This document shows positions 21,323-33,286 of a DNA stretch of 64,000 bases, piece after piece. The notes beneath the pieces are model-generated. The model was given only the letters and a program-made list of their open reading frames with translations, searched no databases and was not told where the DNA came from. The stretch's first letter is position 1, and each line of letters opens with the position of its first letter. The position numbers and the translations under genes are program-made. This DNA comes from Bubalus kerabau. Taxonomy: Eukaryota; Chordata; Mammalia; Artiodactyla; Bovidae. The DNA is taken from NCBI RefSeq assembly GCF_029407905.1, contig NC_073635.1:41407501-41471500 (forward strand), in the 5' to 3' direction.

Positions 21323-24300
21323 CTAAATTCCATATATATGTGTTAGTATACTGTATTGGTGTTTTTCTTTCTGGCTTACTTCACTCTGTATAAGAGGCTC
21401 CAGTTTCATCCACCTCATTAGAACTGATTCAAATGTATTCTTTTTAATGGCTGAGTAATACTCCATTGTGTATATGTACCACTGCTTTCTTATCCATTCA
21501 TCTGCTGATGGACATCTAGGTTGCTTCCATGTCCTGGCTATTATAAACAGTGCTGTGATGAACATTGGGGTACATTCGTTTCTTTCACTTCTGGTTTCGT
21601 CAGTGTGTATGCCCAGCAGTGGGATTGCTGGATCATAAGGCAGTTCTATTTCCAGTTTTTAAAGGAATCTCCCCACTGTTCTCTATAGTGGCTGTACTAG
21701 TTTGCATTCCCACCAACAGTGTAAGAGGGTTCCCTTTTCTCCACACCTTCTCCAGCATTTATTGCTTGCAGACTTTTGAATCACAGCCATTCTGACTGGT
21801 GTGAAATGGTACCTCATAGTGGTTTTGATTTGCATTTCTCTGATAATGAGTGATATTGAGCATCTTTTCATGTGTTTGTTAGCCATCTGTATGTCTTCTT
21901 TGGAGAAATGTCTATTTAGTTCTTTGGCCCATTTTTTGATTGGGTCATTTATTTTTCTGGAGTTGAGCTGTAGGAGTTGCTTGTATATTCTCGAGATTAG
22001 TTGTTTGTCAGTTGCTTCATTTGCTATTATTTTCTCCCATTCTGAAGGCTGTCTTTTCACCTTGCTTATAGTTTCCTTTGTTGTACAGAAGCTTTTAAGG
22101 TTAATTAGGTCCCATTTGTTTATTTTTGCTTTTATTTCCAATATTCTGGGAGGTGGGCTATAGAGGATCCTGCTGTGATTTATGTCAGAGAGTGTTTTGC
22201 CTATGTTCTCCTCTAGGAGTTTTATAGTTTCTGGTCTTACGTTTAGATCTTTAATCCATTTTGAGTTTATTTTTGTGTATCGTGTTAGAAAGTGTTCTGC
22301 TGCTGCAACTGCTAAGTCGCTCAGTTGTGTCTGACTCTGTGAGACCCCAGAGATGGCAGCCCACCTGGCTCCACCGTCCCTGGGATTCTCCAGGCAAGAA
22401 CACTGGAGTGGGTTGTAATTTCCTTCTCCAATACATGAAAGTGAAAAGTGAAAGGGAAGTCACTCAGTCGAGTCCAACTCTTAGAGACCCCATGGACTGC
22501 AGCCCACCAGACTTCTCCATCCATGGGATTTTCCAGGCAAGAATACTGGAGTGGGTGCCATTGCCTTAGTTTCATTCTTTAACAAGTGGTTGACCAGTTT
22601 TCCCAGCACCACTTGTTAAAGAGATTGTCTTTAATCCATTGTATATTCTTGCCTCCTTTGTCAAAGATAAGGTGTCCATATGTGCGTGGATTTATCTCTG
22701 GGCTTTCTATTTTGTTTCATTGATCTATATTTCTGTCTTTGTGCCAGTACCATACTGCCTTGATGACTGTGGCTTTGTAGTAGAGCCTAAAGTCAGGCAG
22801 GTTGATTCCTCCAGTTCCACTCTTCTTTCTCAAGATTGCTTTGATTATTTGAGTTTTTTTTTTTTTTTTTTTTGTATTTCCATACAAATTGTGAAATTAT
22901 TTGTTCCAGCTCTGTGAAGAATACCGTTGGTAAGTTGACAGGGATTTCTTTGAATCTATAAATTGCTTTGGGTAGTATACTCATTTTCACTATATTGATT
23001 CTTCCAATCCATGAACATGGTATATTTCTCCATCTATTAGTGTCCTCTTTGATTTCTTTCACCAGTGTTTTATAGTTTTCTATATATAGGTCTTTAGTTT
23101 CTTTAGGTAGATATATTCCTAAGTATTTTATTCTTTTTGTTGCAATGGTGAATGGAATTGTTTCCTTAATTTCTCTTTCTGTTTTCTCATTATTAGTGTA
23201 TAGGAATGCAAGGGATTTCTGGGTGTTGATTTTATATCCTGCAACTGTACTATATTCATTGATTAGTTCTAGTAATTTTCTGGTGGAGTCTTTAGGGTTT
23301 GCTATGTAGAGGATCATGTCATCTGCAAATAGTGAGAGTTTTACTTCTTTTCCAATTTGGATTCTTTTTATTTCTTTTTCTGCTCTGATTGCAGTGGCAA
23401 AAACTTCCAAAACTATGTTGAATAGTAATGGTGAAAGTGGGCACCCTTTCTTGGACTTGACTTTAGGGGAAATGCTTTAAATTTTTCACCATTGAGAATA
23501 ATGTTTGCTGTGGGTTTGTCATATATAGCTTTTATTATGTTGACGTATGTTCCTTCTATTCCTGCTTTCTGGAGACTTTTTATCATAAATGGATGTTGAA
23601 TTTTGTCAAAGGCTTTCTCTGCATTGTTGAGATAATCATATGGTTTTCATTTTTCAATTTGTTAATGTGGTGTATTGCATTGATTGATTTGCAGATATTG
23701 AAGAATCCTTGCATCCCTGGGATAAAGCCCACTTGGTCATGGTGTATGATCTTTTTAATGTGTTGTTGGATTCTGATTGCTAGAATTTTGTTAAGGATTT
23801 TTGCATCTATGTTCATCAGTGATATTGGCCTGTAGTTTTCTTTTTTTGTGACATCTTTGTCAGGTTTTGGTATTAGGATGATGGTGGTGGCCTCATAGAA
23901 TGAGTTTGGAAGTTTACCTTATCTGAAATTTTCTGGAAGAGTTTGAGCAGGATAGGTGTTAGCTCGTCTCTAAATTTTTGGTAGAATTTAGGTGTGAAGC
24001 TGTCTGGACCTGGGCTTTTGTTTGCTGGAAGATTTCTGATTACAGTTTCAATTTCCGTGCTTGTGATGGGTCTGTTAAGATTTTCTATTTCTTCCTGGTC
24101 CAGTTTTGGAAAGTTGTACTTTTCTAAGAATTTGTCCATTTCTTCCACGTTGTCCATTTTATTGGCATATAATTGCTTATAGTAGTCTCATATGATCCTT
24201 TGTATTTCTGTGTTGTCTGTTGTGATCTCTCCATTTTCATTTCTAATTTTATGATTTGATTTTTCTCCCTTTGTTTCTTGATGAGTCTGGCTAATGGTTT

Positions 24301-25406
24301 GTCAATTTTATTTATCCTTTCAAAGAACCAACTTTTGGCTTTGTTGATTTTTGCTATGGTCTCTTTTGTTTCTTTTGCATTTATTTCTGCCCTAATTTTT
24401 AAGATGTCTTTCCTTCTACTAACCCTGGGGTTCTTCATTTCTTCCTTTTCTAGTTGCTTTAGGTGTAGAGTTAGGTTATTTATTTGACTTTTTTTCTTGT
24501 TTCTTTAGGTATGCCTGTATTGCTATGAACATTCCCCTTAGGACTTATTTTACAGTATCCCATAGGTTTTGCGTTGTTGTGTTTCCATTTTCATTCATTT
24601 CTATGCAAATTTTGGTTACTTTTTTTAATTTCTTCTGTGATTTGTTGGTTATTCAGCAGCGTGTTGTTCAGCCTGCATATGTTTGAATTTTTAATAGCTT
24701 TTCTCCTGTAATTGAGAGCTAATCTTACTGCATTGTGGTCAGAAAAGATGCTTGGAATGATTTCTATTTTTTTGAATTTACCAAGGCTAGATTTATGGCC
24801 CAGGATATGGTCTATCCTGGAGAAGGTTCCGTGTGTGCTTGAGAAAAAGGTGAAATTCATTGTTTTGGGGTGAAATGTCCGATAGATATCAATTAGGTCT
24901 AACTGGTCTATTGTATCATTTAAAGTTTGTGTTTCCTTGTAAATTTTCTGTTTAGTTGATCTATCCATAGATGTGAGTGGGGTATTAAAGTCTCCCACTA
25001 TTATTGTATTATTGTTAATTTCCCCTTTCATACTTGTTAGCATTTGTCTTACATATTTGGGTGTTCCTATGTTGGGTGCATATACATTTATAATTGTTAT
25101 ATCTTCTTCTTGGATTGATCCTTTGATCATTATGTAGTGACCTTCTTTGTCTTTTATTCACTGCCTTTGTTTTAAAGTCTATTTTATCTGATATGAGTAT
25201 TGCTACTCCTGCTTTCTTTTGGTCTCTATTTGCATGGAAAATTTTTATCTAGCCCTTCACTTTCAGTCTGTATGTGTCTCCTGTTTTGAGGTGGGTCTCT
25301 TGTAGACAACATATATAGGGGTCTTGTTTTTGTATCCATTCAGCCAGCCTTTGTCTTTTATTTGGGGCATTCAACCCATTTACATTTAAGGTAATTATTG
25401 ATAAGT
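21323..25406 (-). pseudogene. L1 ORF2 remnant (endonuclease, RT, C-terminal domain)
   Basis: Domains in minus-strand order. The endonuclease appears near 25400-24590 with ETHLKTG, VGDFNTPLTSMDRS, RIDHILGHKS and SDHNAVRLAL. The linker and fingers lie near 24440-23870. The RT palm includes LFADDMILYI near 23320-23290, with the FADD catalytic pair intact. The thumb follows, then FCTTKETISKVKRQ and the Cys-rich end CWRRCGEKGTLLHCWWECK near 21700-21760. Frameshifts and stops break the frame repeatedly (for example near 24160-24120, 23860 and 23500), and a BOV-A2 splits it at 22299-22567. In the family, ORF2p nicks target DNA and reverse transcribes the L1 RNA. This copy cannot make it. Confidence 0.93.
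22299..22567 (+). mobile_element. BOV-A2 SINE in L1, TSD lost
   Basis: The copy opens with a degenerate CTG head and has two units joined by gtgaaaagtgaaaggg. It ends ccattgcctt, missing the usual ctcc. L1 resumes at once (agtttcattc) without the expected repeat of agaaagtgttct, so a small deletion has removed the SINE tip and the 3' TSD. Confidence 0.92.
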
Positions 25407-25417
25407 ATGATCCCATT

Positions 25418-25912
25418 ATAGCATATTCAAAAGCAGAGACATTACTTTGCCAACAAAGGTCCGTCTAGTCAAGGCTATGGTTTTTCCTGTGGTCATGTAT
25501 GGATGTGAGAGTTGGACTGTGAAGGCTGAGCGCTGAAGAATTGATGCTTTTGAACTGTGGTATTGGAGAAGACTCTTGAGAGTCCCTTGGACTGCAAGGA
25601 GATCCAACCAGTCCATTCTGAAGGAGATCAGCCCTGGGATGTCTTTGGAAGGAATGCTGCTAAAGCTGAAACTCCAGTACTTTGGCCACCTCATGCGAAG
25701 AGTTGACTCATTGGAAAAGACTGATGCCGGGAGGGATTGTGGTCAGGAGGAGAAGGGGACAACAGAGGATGAGATGGCTGGATGGCATCACTGACTCGAT
25801 GGACGTGAGTCTGGGTGAACTCTGGGAGTTGGTAATGGACAAGGAGACCTGGCGTGCTGCGATTCATGGGGTCGCAAAGAGTCGGACACGACTGAGCGAT
25901 TGATCTGATCTG
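25418..25912 (+). mobile_element. BovB LINE, young short copy nested in L1
   Basis: A perfect 11-bp TSD atgatcccatt lies at 25407-25417 and 25913-25923. The insertion falls at the very start of L1 ORF2. The BovB begins at the agcatattcaaaagcagag segment and runs to the 3' tail gatctgatct. The coding remnant (RSNQSILKEISPG, KLQYFGHLMRRVD, MRWLDGITDS) is frameshifted in places. Confidence 0.96.
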
Positions 25913-25929
25913 ATGATCCCATTGCCATT

Positions 25930-26657
25930 TATTTTATTGTTTTGGGTTCGAATTTATACACCGTTTTTGTGTTTCCTGTCTAGAGAATATCCTTTAGTAT
26001 TTGTTGGAAAGCTGGTTTGGTGGTGTTGAATTCTCTCAGCTTTTGCTTGTCTGTAAAGCTTTTGATTTCTCCTTCATAGTTGAATGAGATCCTTGCTGGG
26101 TACAGTAATCTGGGCTGTAGCTTATTTTCTTTCATCACTTTAAGTATGTCTTGCCATTCCCTCCTGGCTTGAAGAGTTTCTATTGAAAGATCAGCTGTTA
26201 TCCTTATGGGAATTCCCTTGTGTGGTATTTGTTGTTTTTCCTTCGTGCTTTTAATATTTGTTCTTTGTGTTTGATCTTTGTTAATTTGATTAATATGTGT
26301 CTTGGGGTGTTTCGCCTTCGGTTTATCCTGTTTGGGACTCTCTGGGTTTCTTGAACTTGGGTGATTATTTCCTTCCCCATTTTAGGGAAGTTTTCAACAA
26401 TTATCTCCTCAAGTATTTTCTCATGGTCTTTGTTTTTGTCTTCTTCTTCTGGGACTCCTATGATTCGAATGTTGTAGCGTTTAATATTGTCCTGGAGGTC
26501 TCTGAGATTGTCCTCATTTCTTTTAATTCGTTTTTCTTTTTTTCCTCTCTGATTCAGTTATTTCTACCATTCTATCTTCTAATTCACTAATCCTATCTTC
26601 TGCCTCCGTTATTCTACTATTTGTTGCCTCCAGAGTGTTTTTTATCTCATTTATTGA
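25930..26657 (-). pseudogene. L1 ORF1 remnant, N-terminally truncated
   Basis: The minus strand encodes the L1 ORF1 RNA-binding protein from its coiled coil (NTLEATNSRITEAEDRISEL) on. Frame-disrupted pieces of the RRM and C-terminal domain can be followed, with IRITADLSIETLQARREW near 26200-26120 and a stop near 25980. In the family this protein coats L1 RNA. The start is missing through 5' truncation of the element. Confidence 0.87.
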
Positions 26658-27260
26658 AAAAACTCTTAAAGAAATGGGAATACCAGACCACCATTTCTGT
26701 ATCCTGAGAAACATGTACACATAACAAGAAGCAATAGTTAGAACTTGAAATAGAACAATAAATTGGTTCAAAATTGTGAATGGAGTATGTCAAGGCTGTA
26801 TATTGTTACCCTGCTTATTTGACTTATATGCAGAATGCACTATGAAAAATGCTGGGCTGGATGAAGCTCAAGCTGGAATCAAGATTTTTGGGAGATATAT
26901 CAATAATCTCAGATATGCAGATGACATCACCCTAATGGCAGAAAGTGAAGATGAACTAAAGAGCCTCTTGATGAAGGTGAAAGGAGAGTGAAAAAGCTAG
27001 CTTAATACTCAACATTCAAAAAACTAAGACCGTGACATCCAGTCCCATCACTTCATGGTAAATAGATGGGGAAATAGTGGAAACAGTGTCAGACTTTATT
27101 TTTTGGGGCTCCAAAATCACTGCAGATGGTGATTGCAGCCATGAAATTAGACACTTACTCCTTGAAAGGAAAGTTATGACCAATCTAGATAGCATATTAA
27201 AAAGCAGAGACATTACTTTGCCAACAAAGGTCTGTCTAATCAAGGCTATGGTTTTTTCCC
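26658..27260 (+). mobile_element. BovB LINE, right part, continuing 20208-20976
   Basis: It resumes at the LKEMGIPDHH codons and runs through CQGCILLPCLFDLYAE and RYADDITLMAESEDEL to the KSRDITLPTKV region. It stops abruptly near 27260 in the middle of KAMVF, so the last 350 bp or so and the 3' tail are gone. LINE insertions normally keep the 3' end, so a later deletion is likely. Confidence 0.9.
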
Positions 27261-30200
27261 CATCTATGATGGAATCATCATTTTCAACTAATAAAATTGA
27301 ATTTTATGTACTGAATTGGCCAACTCTTTTCTAAACATCTTGCATTTAAGTCCTGGACGATATTTCAATTTTCTTGTAAGAGTCCAAAATGTGATTCTCT
27401 TAATTTGTCTTTTAGCAAACACAATTTCATTCTAGTCTTTTTTTTTTTTTTCATTCTATTCTTAAACATCAGAGGAAGAATTGCATGACTGAAAAATTGT
27501 GGTTCAGCAAAGTATGCTGATTATTAGATATCAATCAGCAGATTATTATTTTTTATTCTTTGAACCAATTGTGTCATTCCTGTGTTACCTTCATTTAGTA
27601 CAAACTTGTTTTGAAGTCATGTAAGTGAATTCCACAGTGATGATTTATGATGTTTCTTTGACTTGTTTTGGGCATAGAACTGATAGAAAAGGTAATAGTT
27701 TGTTATATACAGTGGAATATTTTAACTTATCCTCATTTAATTGACTTTTCTGTGTTATTTTTATGATTGGAAATATAGGCTGTGAATGAGTGAGTATAAG
27801 AAAGGATGAATTCAACTGAACAATATTTGGAGGAATTTGGTTTGTACTTTAAAGAAAAAGCAATATCAGTTAATTCAAAGAGGGACATAGCTTTCTAAGA
27901 AAATGTAAGGGAAAATATATCACTGCAAGAGAACTGCAAAGTTGATGATACAAGGAAAAAAATATTGTCATGAGTTTTATTTGGAGTTGAGCTGAAGGCT
28001 AAGGTTGGTATGATTATATACCAAGAAGTGACATGTAAGGATGATTTAACAAGGTGAAATAGAAGAAGGGTTGATTATATGAGAGATAGTGAGTTGATAG
28101 ACTTTTAAAATTGTATATGCAGAAATAGTAAAATGCCACATTTGTACATTTCTTCACATTTCCACATAATTTAAAAACTGAATGCAGTCAGGAGATTAGT
28201 CAGGGAAACATTAAGGATTATTCTCCTCATTTTAAATGAGGAAACAGTGAGTTTCATAGAGATTGGGACTTCCAGAACCCACTGCCTGAATTGTCAGAAC
28301 TGAAATTAAAACCCTAGACTTTAAGGACTAATGCAATATTCTTTCCATCACATCCAACTGCCTCCTTGAAACAGTAAGTCTCTTGCCCTTGTCTTCAAAT
28401 TATAGCGTCAGTGGGAGTCTGGACTCCTAGTCATTTTATAATTTCTAGTGTGTGGAATAAGGTAGGAGCTGATATGAAGAAAATCAAGGAAACTAATGGC
28501 CAGTTTTCTCAGCATGGCATACTGTAAACAATTTCTTAAAGTAGATAAATGTACATAGTTTATACTCTTACTGAAAACTATAAGAAAGAAAGAAAATAGC
28601 AAGCTTTTACAGCCTTAGCAATTTTTATTCCTTTCTACTTCTCTGCCTCATATGTCATCTTAGCTTGGAAATCAATAAAAAGGATTCTCTTTTAAATCCA
28701 TTTATGTTCAGATTCAACTCTGAATTCAACAAGTGCTTCAAAAAGACAAACTAACCTAGTTTTCTAGACCCCATGAATTTGCTCTGCTGGATATAGATGC
28801 CATTTTAGATTCGTGTATGTCCCAAAGCTTATTTCTGAACATAGTTTCTCTTTTAATACAATCTCCATCTTTCTTCTCTTATCCTTGCTGACATTTCATT
28901 TCAATCAGGGTTGAGACCTCATCTTCAATCTTTTAGAATCAACTTTTGATGGATCTAGGTGGTTTGTTAACAGCAGCAGCACCTATTAAGAACAGCAGTG
29001 TCTGTCAGTCTTTGATTTTTCCCTACAGGTCATTGTTTATCTTATTCCTGTCTATTTTACAGACTTCAGTAAATTTTAGAAATATATTTAAAAGCCAATT
29101 TACCAGTTTGAAAAGTAATAGTTTTCCTTTGTTGTTGTTGTTTTGTTATATTCAAGGACACAGTTATATTTTGATGAAAGTTTTCCTGATTTATTATCTT
29201 CTAACATCATCAGCAAATGAAGAAGAATATTCCCAGTGTGTAACCAATACACTGGAACTGTGTTAAAATTTTTAGAAGATACATTATTCTTTTTAAGTCC
29301 AATAATGAAATTTTTGATGAACAAGTACTTCTTTAGTACCTGTTTTTAAGAGAATTATGTTGAACCGAGTTCAATATTGTGTGCTGTCTATGACAATATG
29401 GAGTAGATGAATTAATAAATTATAGAATTTTCTCCAGAAATGTATTAACTGAAGCTGTCATTTAATGACATAATGCTATTTTTTTGTGTTTTTAGAAGAA
29501 ATAAAATCATTAATCTCAAGTATTTAAGAATAAATTCCAGGGCCATTTTTCTATGGAAAATTAGTATACAAGAAAAAGATATAACCTTATAGTAAGTGTG
29601 AGACTAGTTAAACATGAAGAATACATCATAGATTAAAAAACCATAAGTGATGAACATGGCCTGGGGCTCATGAGTGTTTGCTTGGAAATTATAATTTAAA
29701 AGAGGATAAGAATACTAAAAAGGGAAAGTTTACAGAGTTTTTGTTGATGGTAGTGGAAGAGTATATTTTTTGGGGTGGTAAAGTGACAAAACTGACTGGA
29801 TTAGAGCAGATGGCATATCCTGAGTCATAATTCCAAAGAATACTCAGAGGTTTGTGGAATCTGATTAATGTGAAGGATGAGCAAGTATGACTTGATCATT
29901 AGCCAACATAGAACCTGAATTTTTGCTATTTTTAATATAATCGCTAAGCACTGAAATCCAGAAAAATACCGTAGCATCCAGAATAGGGAACTGAAAATTG
30001 TGAAATGGAACAAAATAAAATAATCAGAATTAGAGCTTTATATTTTAGATTTTTTTTGCATCTACCTTTATAAACATATAATACAATTTGCTAAGAAATG
30101 TTCACAGCTTTGAATCAGCACAGCAGACAATTTAAAAATATTAATGATAAACAAGGAAATAATTCAATTTCAAATAATATAAAGAAAACTTTATTCACAT

Positions 30201-30261
30201 GTAAGATTATTTCAAAGAGCTTAAGTAAAGTCCACATTATTATAACCACATTATTGCATAT
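27261..30261. other. no gene seen; about 3 kb of unique sequence
   Basis: T-run at 27438-27451 and a TTG-repeat near 29130-29145. I see no supported gene, RNA or repeat family. The frames at 28946-29266 and 29100-29324 overlap on opposite strands and have no recognisable domains. Confidence 0.55.
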
Positions 30262-30582
30262 GGGCTTCCTTGGTAGCTCAGCTGGTAAAGAATCCACCTG
30301 CAATGGAGACCTGTAGGAGACCCTGGTTTGATTCCTGGGTCAGGAAGTTGCTAGGGAGAAGTGATAGGCTACACACTCCAGTATTTTTGAGTTTCCCTGG
30401 TGGCTCTGGGAAAGAATCTGCCTGCAATGAGGGAGACCTGGGTTCTATTCCTGGTTGGGAAGATCACCTGGAGGAGGGCACGGCAACCCACTCCAGTATT
30501 TTTGGTTGGAGAATCTCCATGGACAGAGGAGCCTGAAAAGCTAAAGTCCATTGGCGTCTCAAAGAATGGGACATAATTAGCA
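30262..30582 (+). mobile_element. dimeric Bov-tA SINE (two tRNA-like heads plus body)
   Basis: The first head starts at gggcttccttggtagctcag. A linker (gtgataggctacacactcc) leads to the second head near 30391, then the body. The layout matches the dimer at 15675-15996. The gcatat at both ends may be a short TSD. Confidence 0.87.
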
Positions 30583-30660
30583 TATTATGAAATAATATAA
30601 TAATTTGCATATTGGAGTCTCAAAGAATGATAAATGATTCGCATATTATGAAATTATGCA
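30551..30660. repeat. tandem duplication of the SINE 3' end and flank
   Basis: ttggcgtctcaaagaatg (30551) and ttggagtctcaaagaatg (30612) start two units 61 bp apart. Each goes on to gcatattatgaaat. The SINE end and flank were duplicated after insertion. Confidence 0.82.
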
Positions 30661-31606
30661 AATACATAAATGTCATTAAAAAGAGATTAATGCTCAAATC
30701 CTATACTATTAATAATGTATCAGCTGGAAAAAAGAAATAATCCTTTTTTAAGGCAGAACATGGCAAATAGGAAAAATATTTCCATTTACCTAACTAAACA
30801 TATAATACTATGTTTAAAAACTTTTTGGTTTGTAATTCAATTCTGAAGACAGTGAAAATAAAATTTTTAGAATATTTAAACTGAATTTGAAATATCATAT
30901 GACTTCCTATATTTTTGTAATAAACTTGTAAAAATTAAAGTTAGAAAACAACCAATAGCCATTCATAATAGGAATAAATAGAAAGAACAATGAAAGGAGA
31001 ACTCACCTTCATTTCTTAGTATGCACATAAAAATATAGCACTATGAGAAGTTGAAGCAGAAAATGAATTAATGAAGGAAACAGGGTTCATATATTCTACA
31101 CATCAATTAAAAATTTTATATATTAAAATTATGGTTTATCAAGTCAGAAGGGAAAATTAATTACTATTTAACTATTTTACTGATACAATATGCTAGTGCT
31201 TTGAACTTTATACTGAAAAAAATAGTACTTCCCATACTACTTGACTAAGCAAATTTCAAATAATTAAAAATTCTAAACTTTAAACTTGAAACAACTAAAA
31301 AAAAAGAAGTAAAAAAATATCTGTATACTATTGGAGTGAAGAACATATTCTTTACAAATTAGATATAGAAAGAAATATACTAATATTTTCTTGATTCTTT
31401 TATATAGTATATATCTATGATTTGAAACTTTTAACATGAAGATTGTCAAAATATATCAGACATCAATTTTGCAGTAAACACATATTTTATGAAATGCATA
31501 GAAATATGAATATATAGAATTCATAAATCTTCTACAAACCAATATAGTAATAATAATAGTTGTAATAATGATGATGAATTGTAATAGATTTCCAAAGGGC
31601 GATTTG
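30661..31606. other. no gene seen; AT-rich unique sequence
   Basis: No supported coding or repeat feature other than short A-runs. Confidence 0.6.
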
Positions 31607-32163
31607 CTAATATCTTTTTAAAGTTTTCTTTGACTTTATTTTGAATTGGAGGATAATTTCTTTATAATGTTGCATTGGTTTCTGCCATACACCAACATAA
31701 ATTAGACATAAGTACACATATTCCCTCCCACTTGAGCCTCCTTCCTCTTCCAGCTTTTCCTTTCTACCTCTCTAGGTCATCACAGAGCACCAAGCTGAGC
31801 TCCCTGTGCTATATAGCAGGTTCCCATTAACTATATATTATACACATGTGTATATATGTCAATGCTGCTCTCTCAGTTTGTCCCACTCTCTCCTTCCAGC
31901 ACTGCAAAACTTTGTTCTCTGTGTTTGCATCTACATTCCTGCCCTGAAAATAGGCTCATCAGTACCATTTTTTCTAGATTCTACATATATGAATTAATAT
32001 ATGCCATTTGTATTTGTCTTTCTGACTTTCTTCACTATGTATGACAAGCTCTAGCTTTATCCACCTCACTTCAACTGACTCAAATGTATCCTTTTTATGG
32101 CTGAGTACTAGTCCATTGTATACATGTACCACATCTTCTTTATTCATCTGCAAATGGACATCT

Positions 32164-32223
32164 CAGTGGTAAAACACACCCTTACCATGCATGAGGTCCT
32201 GTATTCAATCTCCAGCATCCCCA
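32164..32223 (+). pseudogene. tRNA-Ala-like pseudogene fragment
   Basis: It matches the tRNA-Ala body from the D-loop (cagtggtaaaac) through the anticodon arm (ccttaccatgcatgagg) to the T arm (tattcaatctccagc). The first 10 or so bases, including most of the A box, are missing. The B box is degenerate and the anticodon position reads ACC. It could be a tRNA retropseudogene or the head of an unrelated SINE. It is not a working tRNA. Confidence 0.65.
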
Positions 32224-32245
32224 GCTGGAACTTAACTTCTTGGGC

Positions 32246-32457
32246 TTCCCTGGTGGTTCAAACAGTAAAGAATCTTCTTGCAATGCAGGAGATCCAGGTT
32301 TGATCCTTGGGTTGAAAAGACGCCCTGGAAAAGGAAATGGCAACCCACTCCAGTATTCTTGCCTGGAAAATCCCATGGACAAAGGAGCCTGACAGTCTAC
32401 AGTTCATAGGGTTGCAAACAGTTGGAAATAACTGAACAACTAACACTTTCACTTATT
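32246..32457 (+). mobile_element. Bov-tA SINE in L1
   Basis: The head starts gggcttccctggtggttc, and the body ends near actgaacaactaacac. It lies 22 bp after the tRNA-Ala-like fragment, inside the same pair of long direct repeats. Confidence 0.92.
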
Positions 32458-32614
32458 TTACCACATCTTCTTTATCCATTCATCTGCAGATGGACATCTA
32501 GATTGCTTCCATGTCCTGGCTATTGTAAACAGGGCTGTAGTGAACATTGGGATTCAAGTATCAATTTGAATTATGATTTTCTCAGGTCTTATGGCCAGTA
32601 GTGGAATTGCTGGG

Positions 32615-33286
32615 TCCTCATGGCATCTGGTCCCATCACTTCATGGGAAATATATGGGGGAACAGGGGAAACAGTGTCAGACTTTATTTTTTGGGGCTCC
32701 AAAATCACTGCAGATGGTGACTGCAGCCAAGAAACTAAAAGACACTTACTCCTTGGAAGGAAAGTTATGACCAACTTAGATAGCATATTCAAAAGCAGAG
32801 ACATTACTTTGCCAACAAAGGTCCGTCTAGTCAAGGCTATGGTTTTACAGTGGTCATGTATGGATGTGAGAGTTGGACTGTGAAGAAAGCTGAGAGCCAA
32901 AGAATTGATGCTTTTGAACTGTGGTGTTAGAGAAGACTCTTGAGAGTCCCTTGGACTGAAAGGAGATCCAATCAGTCTATTCTCAAGAAGATCAACCCTG
33001 GGATTTCTTTGGAAGGAATGATGCTAAAGCTGAAACTCCAGTACTTTGGCCACCTCACGGGAAGAGTTGACTCATTGGAAAAGACTCTGATGCTGGGAGG
33101 GATTGGAGGCAGGAGGAGAAGGGAATGACAGAGGATGAGATGGCTGGATGGCATCACTGACTCGATGGATGTGAGTCTGAGTGAACTCCGGGAGTTAGTG
33201 ATGGACAGGGAGGCCTGGCATGCTGCAATTCATGGGGTCGCAAAGAGTTGGATAAGACTGAGTGACTGAACTGAACTGAACTGAAG
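32615..33286 (+). mobile_element. BovB LINE, 5'-truncated, in L1
   Basis: It begins in the ASGPITSWEI codons and runs to the tail ctgaactgaactgaactga. Coding pieces are frame-broken but close to consensus (TLPTKVRLVKAMV, RSNQSILKKINPG, KLQYFGHLTGRVD). L1 resumes at ggtagttttattcc. No clear TSD is seen and a few L1 bases seem to be missing at the join. Confidence 0.93.

Larger units (their letters stand above)
20977..26657 (-). mobile_element. L1 LINE, antisense, about 5.7 kb including two nested insertions
   Basis: The minus strand reads from within ORF1 (near 26657) through ORF2 to the 3' UTR and poly-A (a T-rich run on the plus strand at 20977-21000). It is 5'-truncated in the ORF1 coiled-coil region. 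It interrupts a BovB (20208-20976 and 26658-27260) with a short TSD, aaaaact. It carries a BOV-A2 at 22299-22567 and a BovB at 25418-25912. The coding regions are broken by several frameshifts. Confidence 0.94.
32127..32499. repeat. unusually long direct repeat flanking a SINE complex
   Basis: L1 segment 32127-32163 (taccacatcttcttta onward) recurs at 32459-32499 with a 4-bp indel and one mismatch. It brackets the tRNA-Ala-like and Bov-tA sequences. At 37-41 bp it is longer than usual SINE TSDs. Confidence 0.85.

Noticed and set aside
28946..29324. Overlapping plus and minus frames of 106 and 74 codons as a small gene
   Set aside because: No recognisable domain, no splice or promoter context, and mutual overlap on opposite strands.
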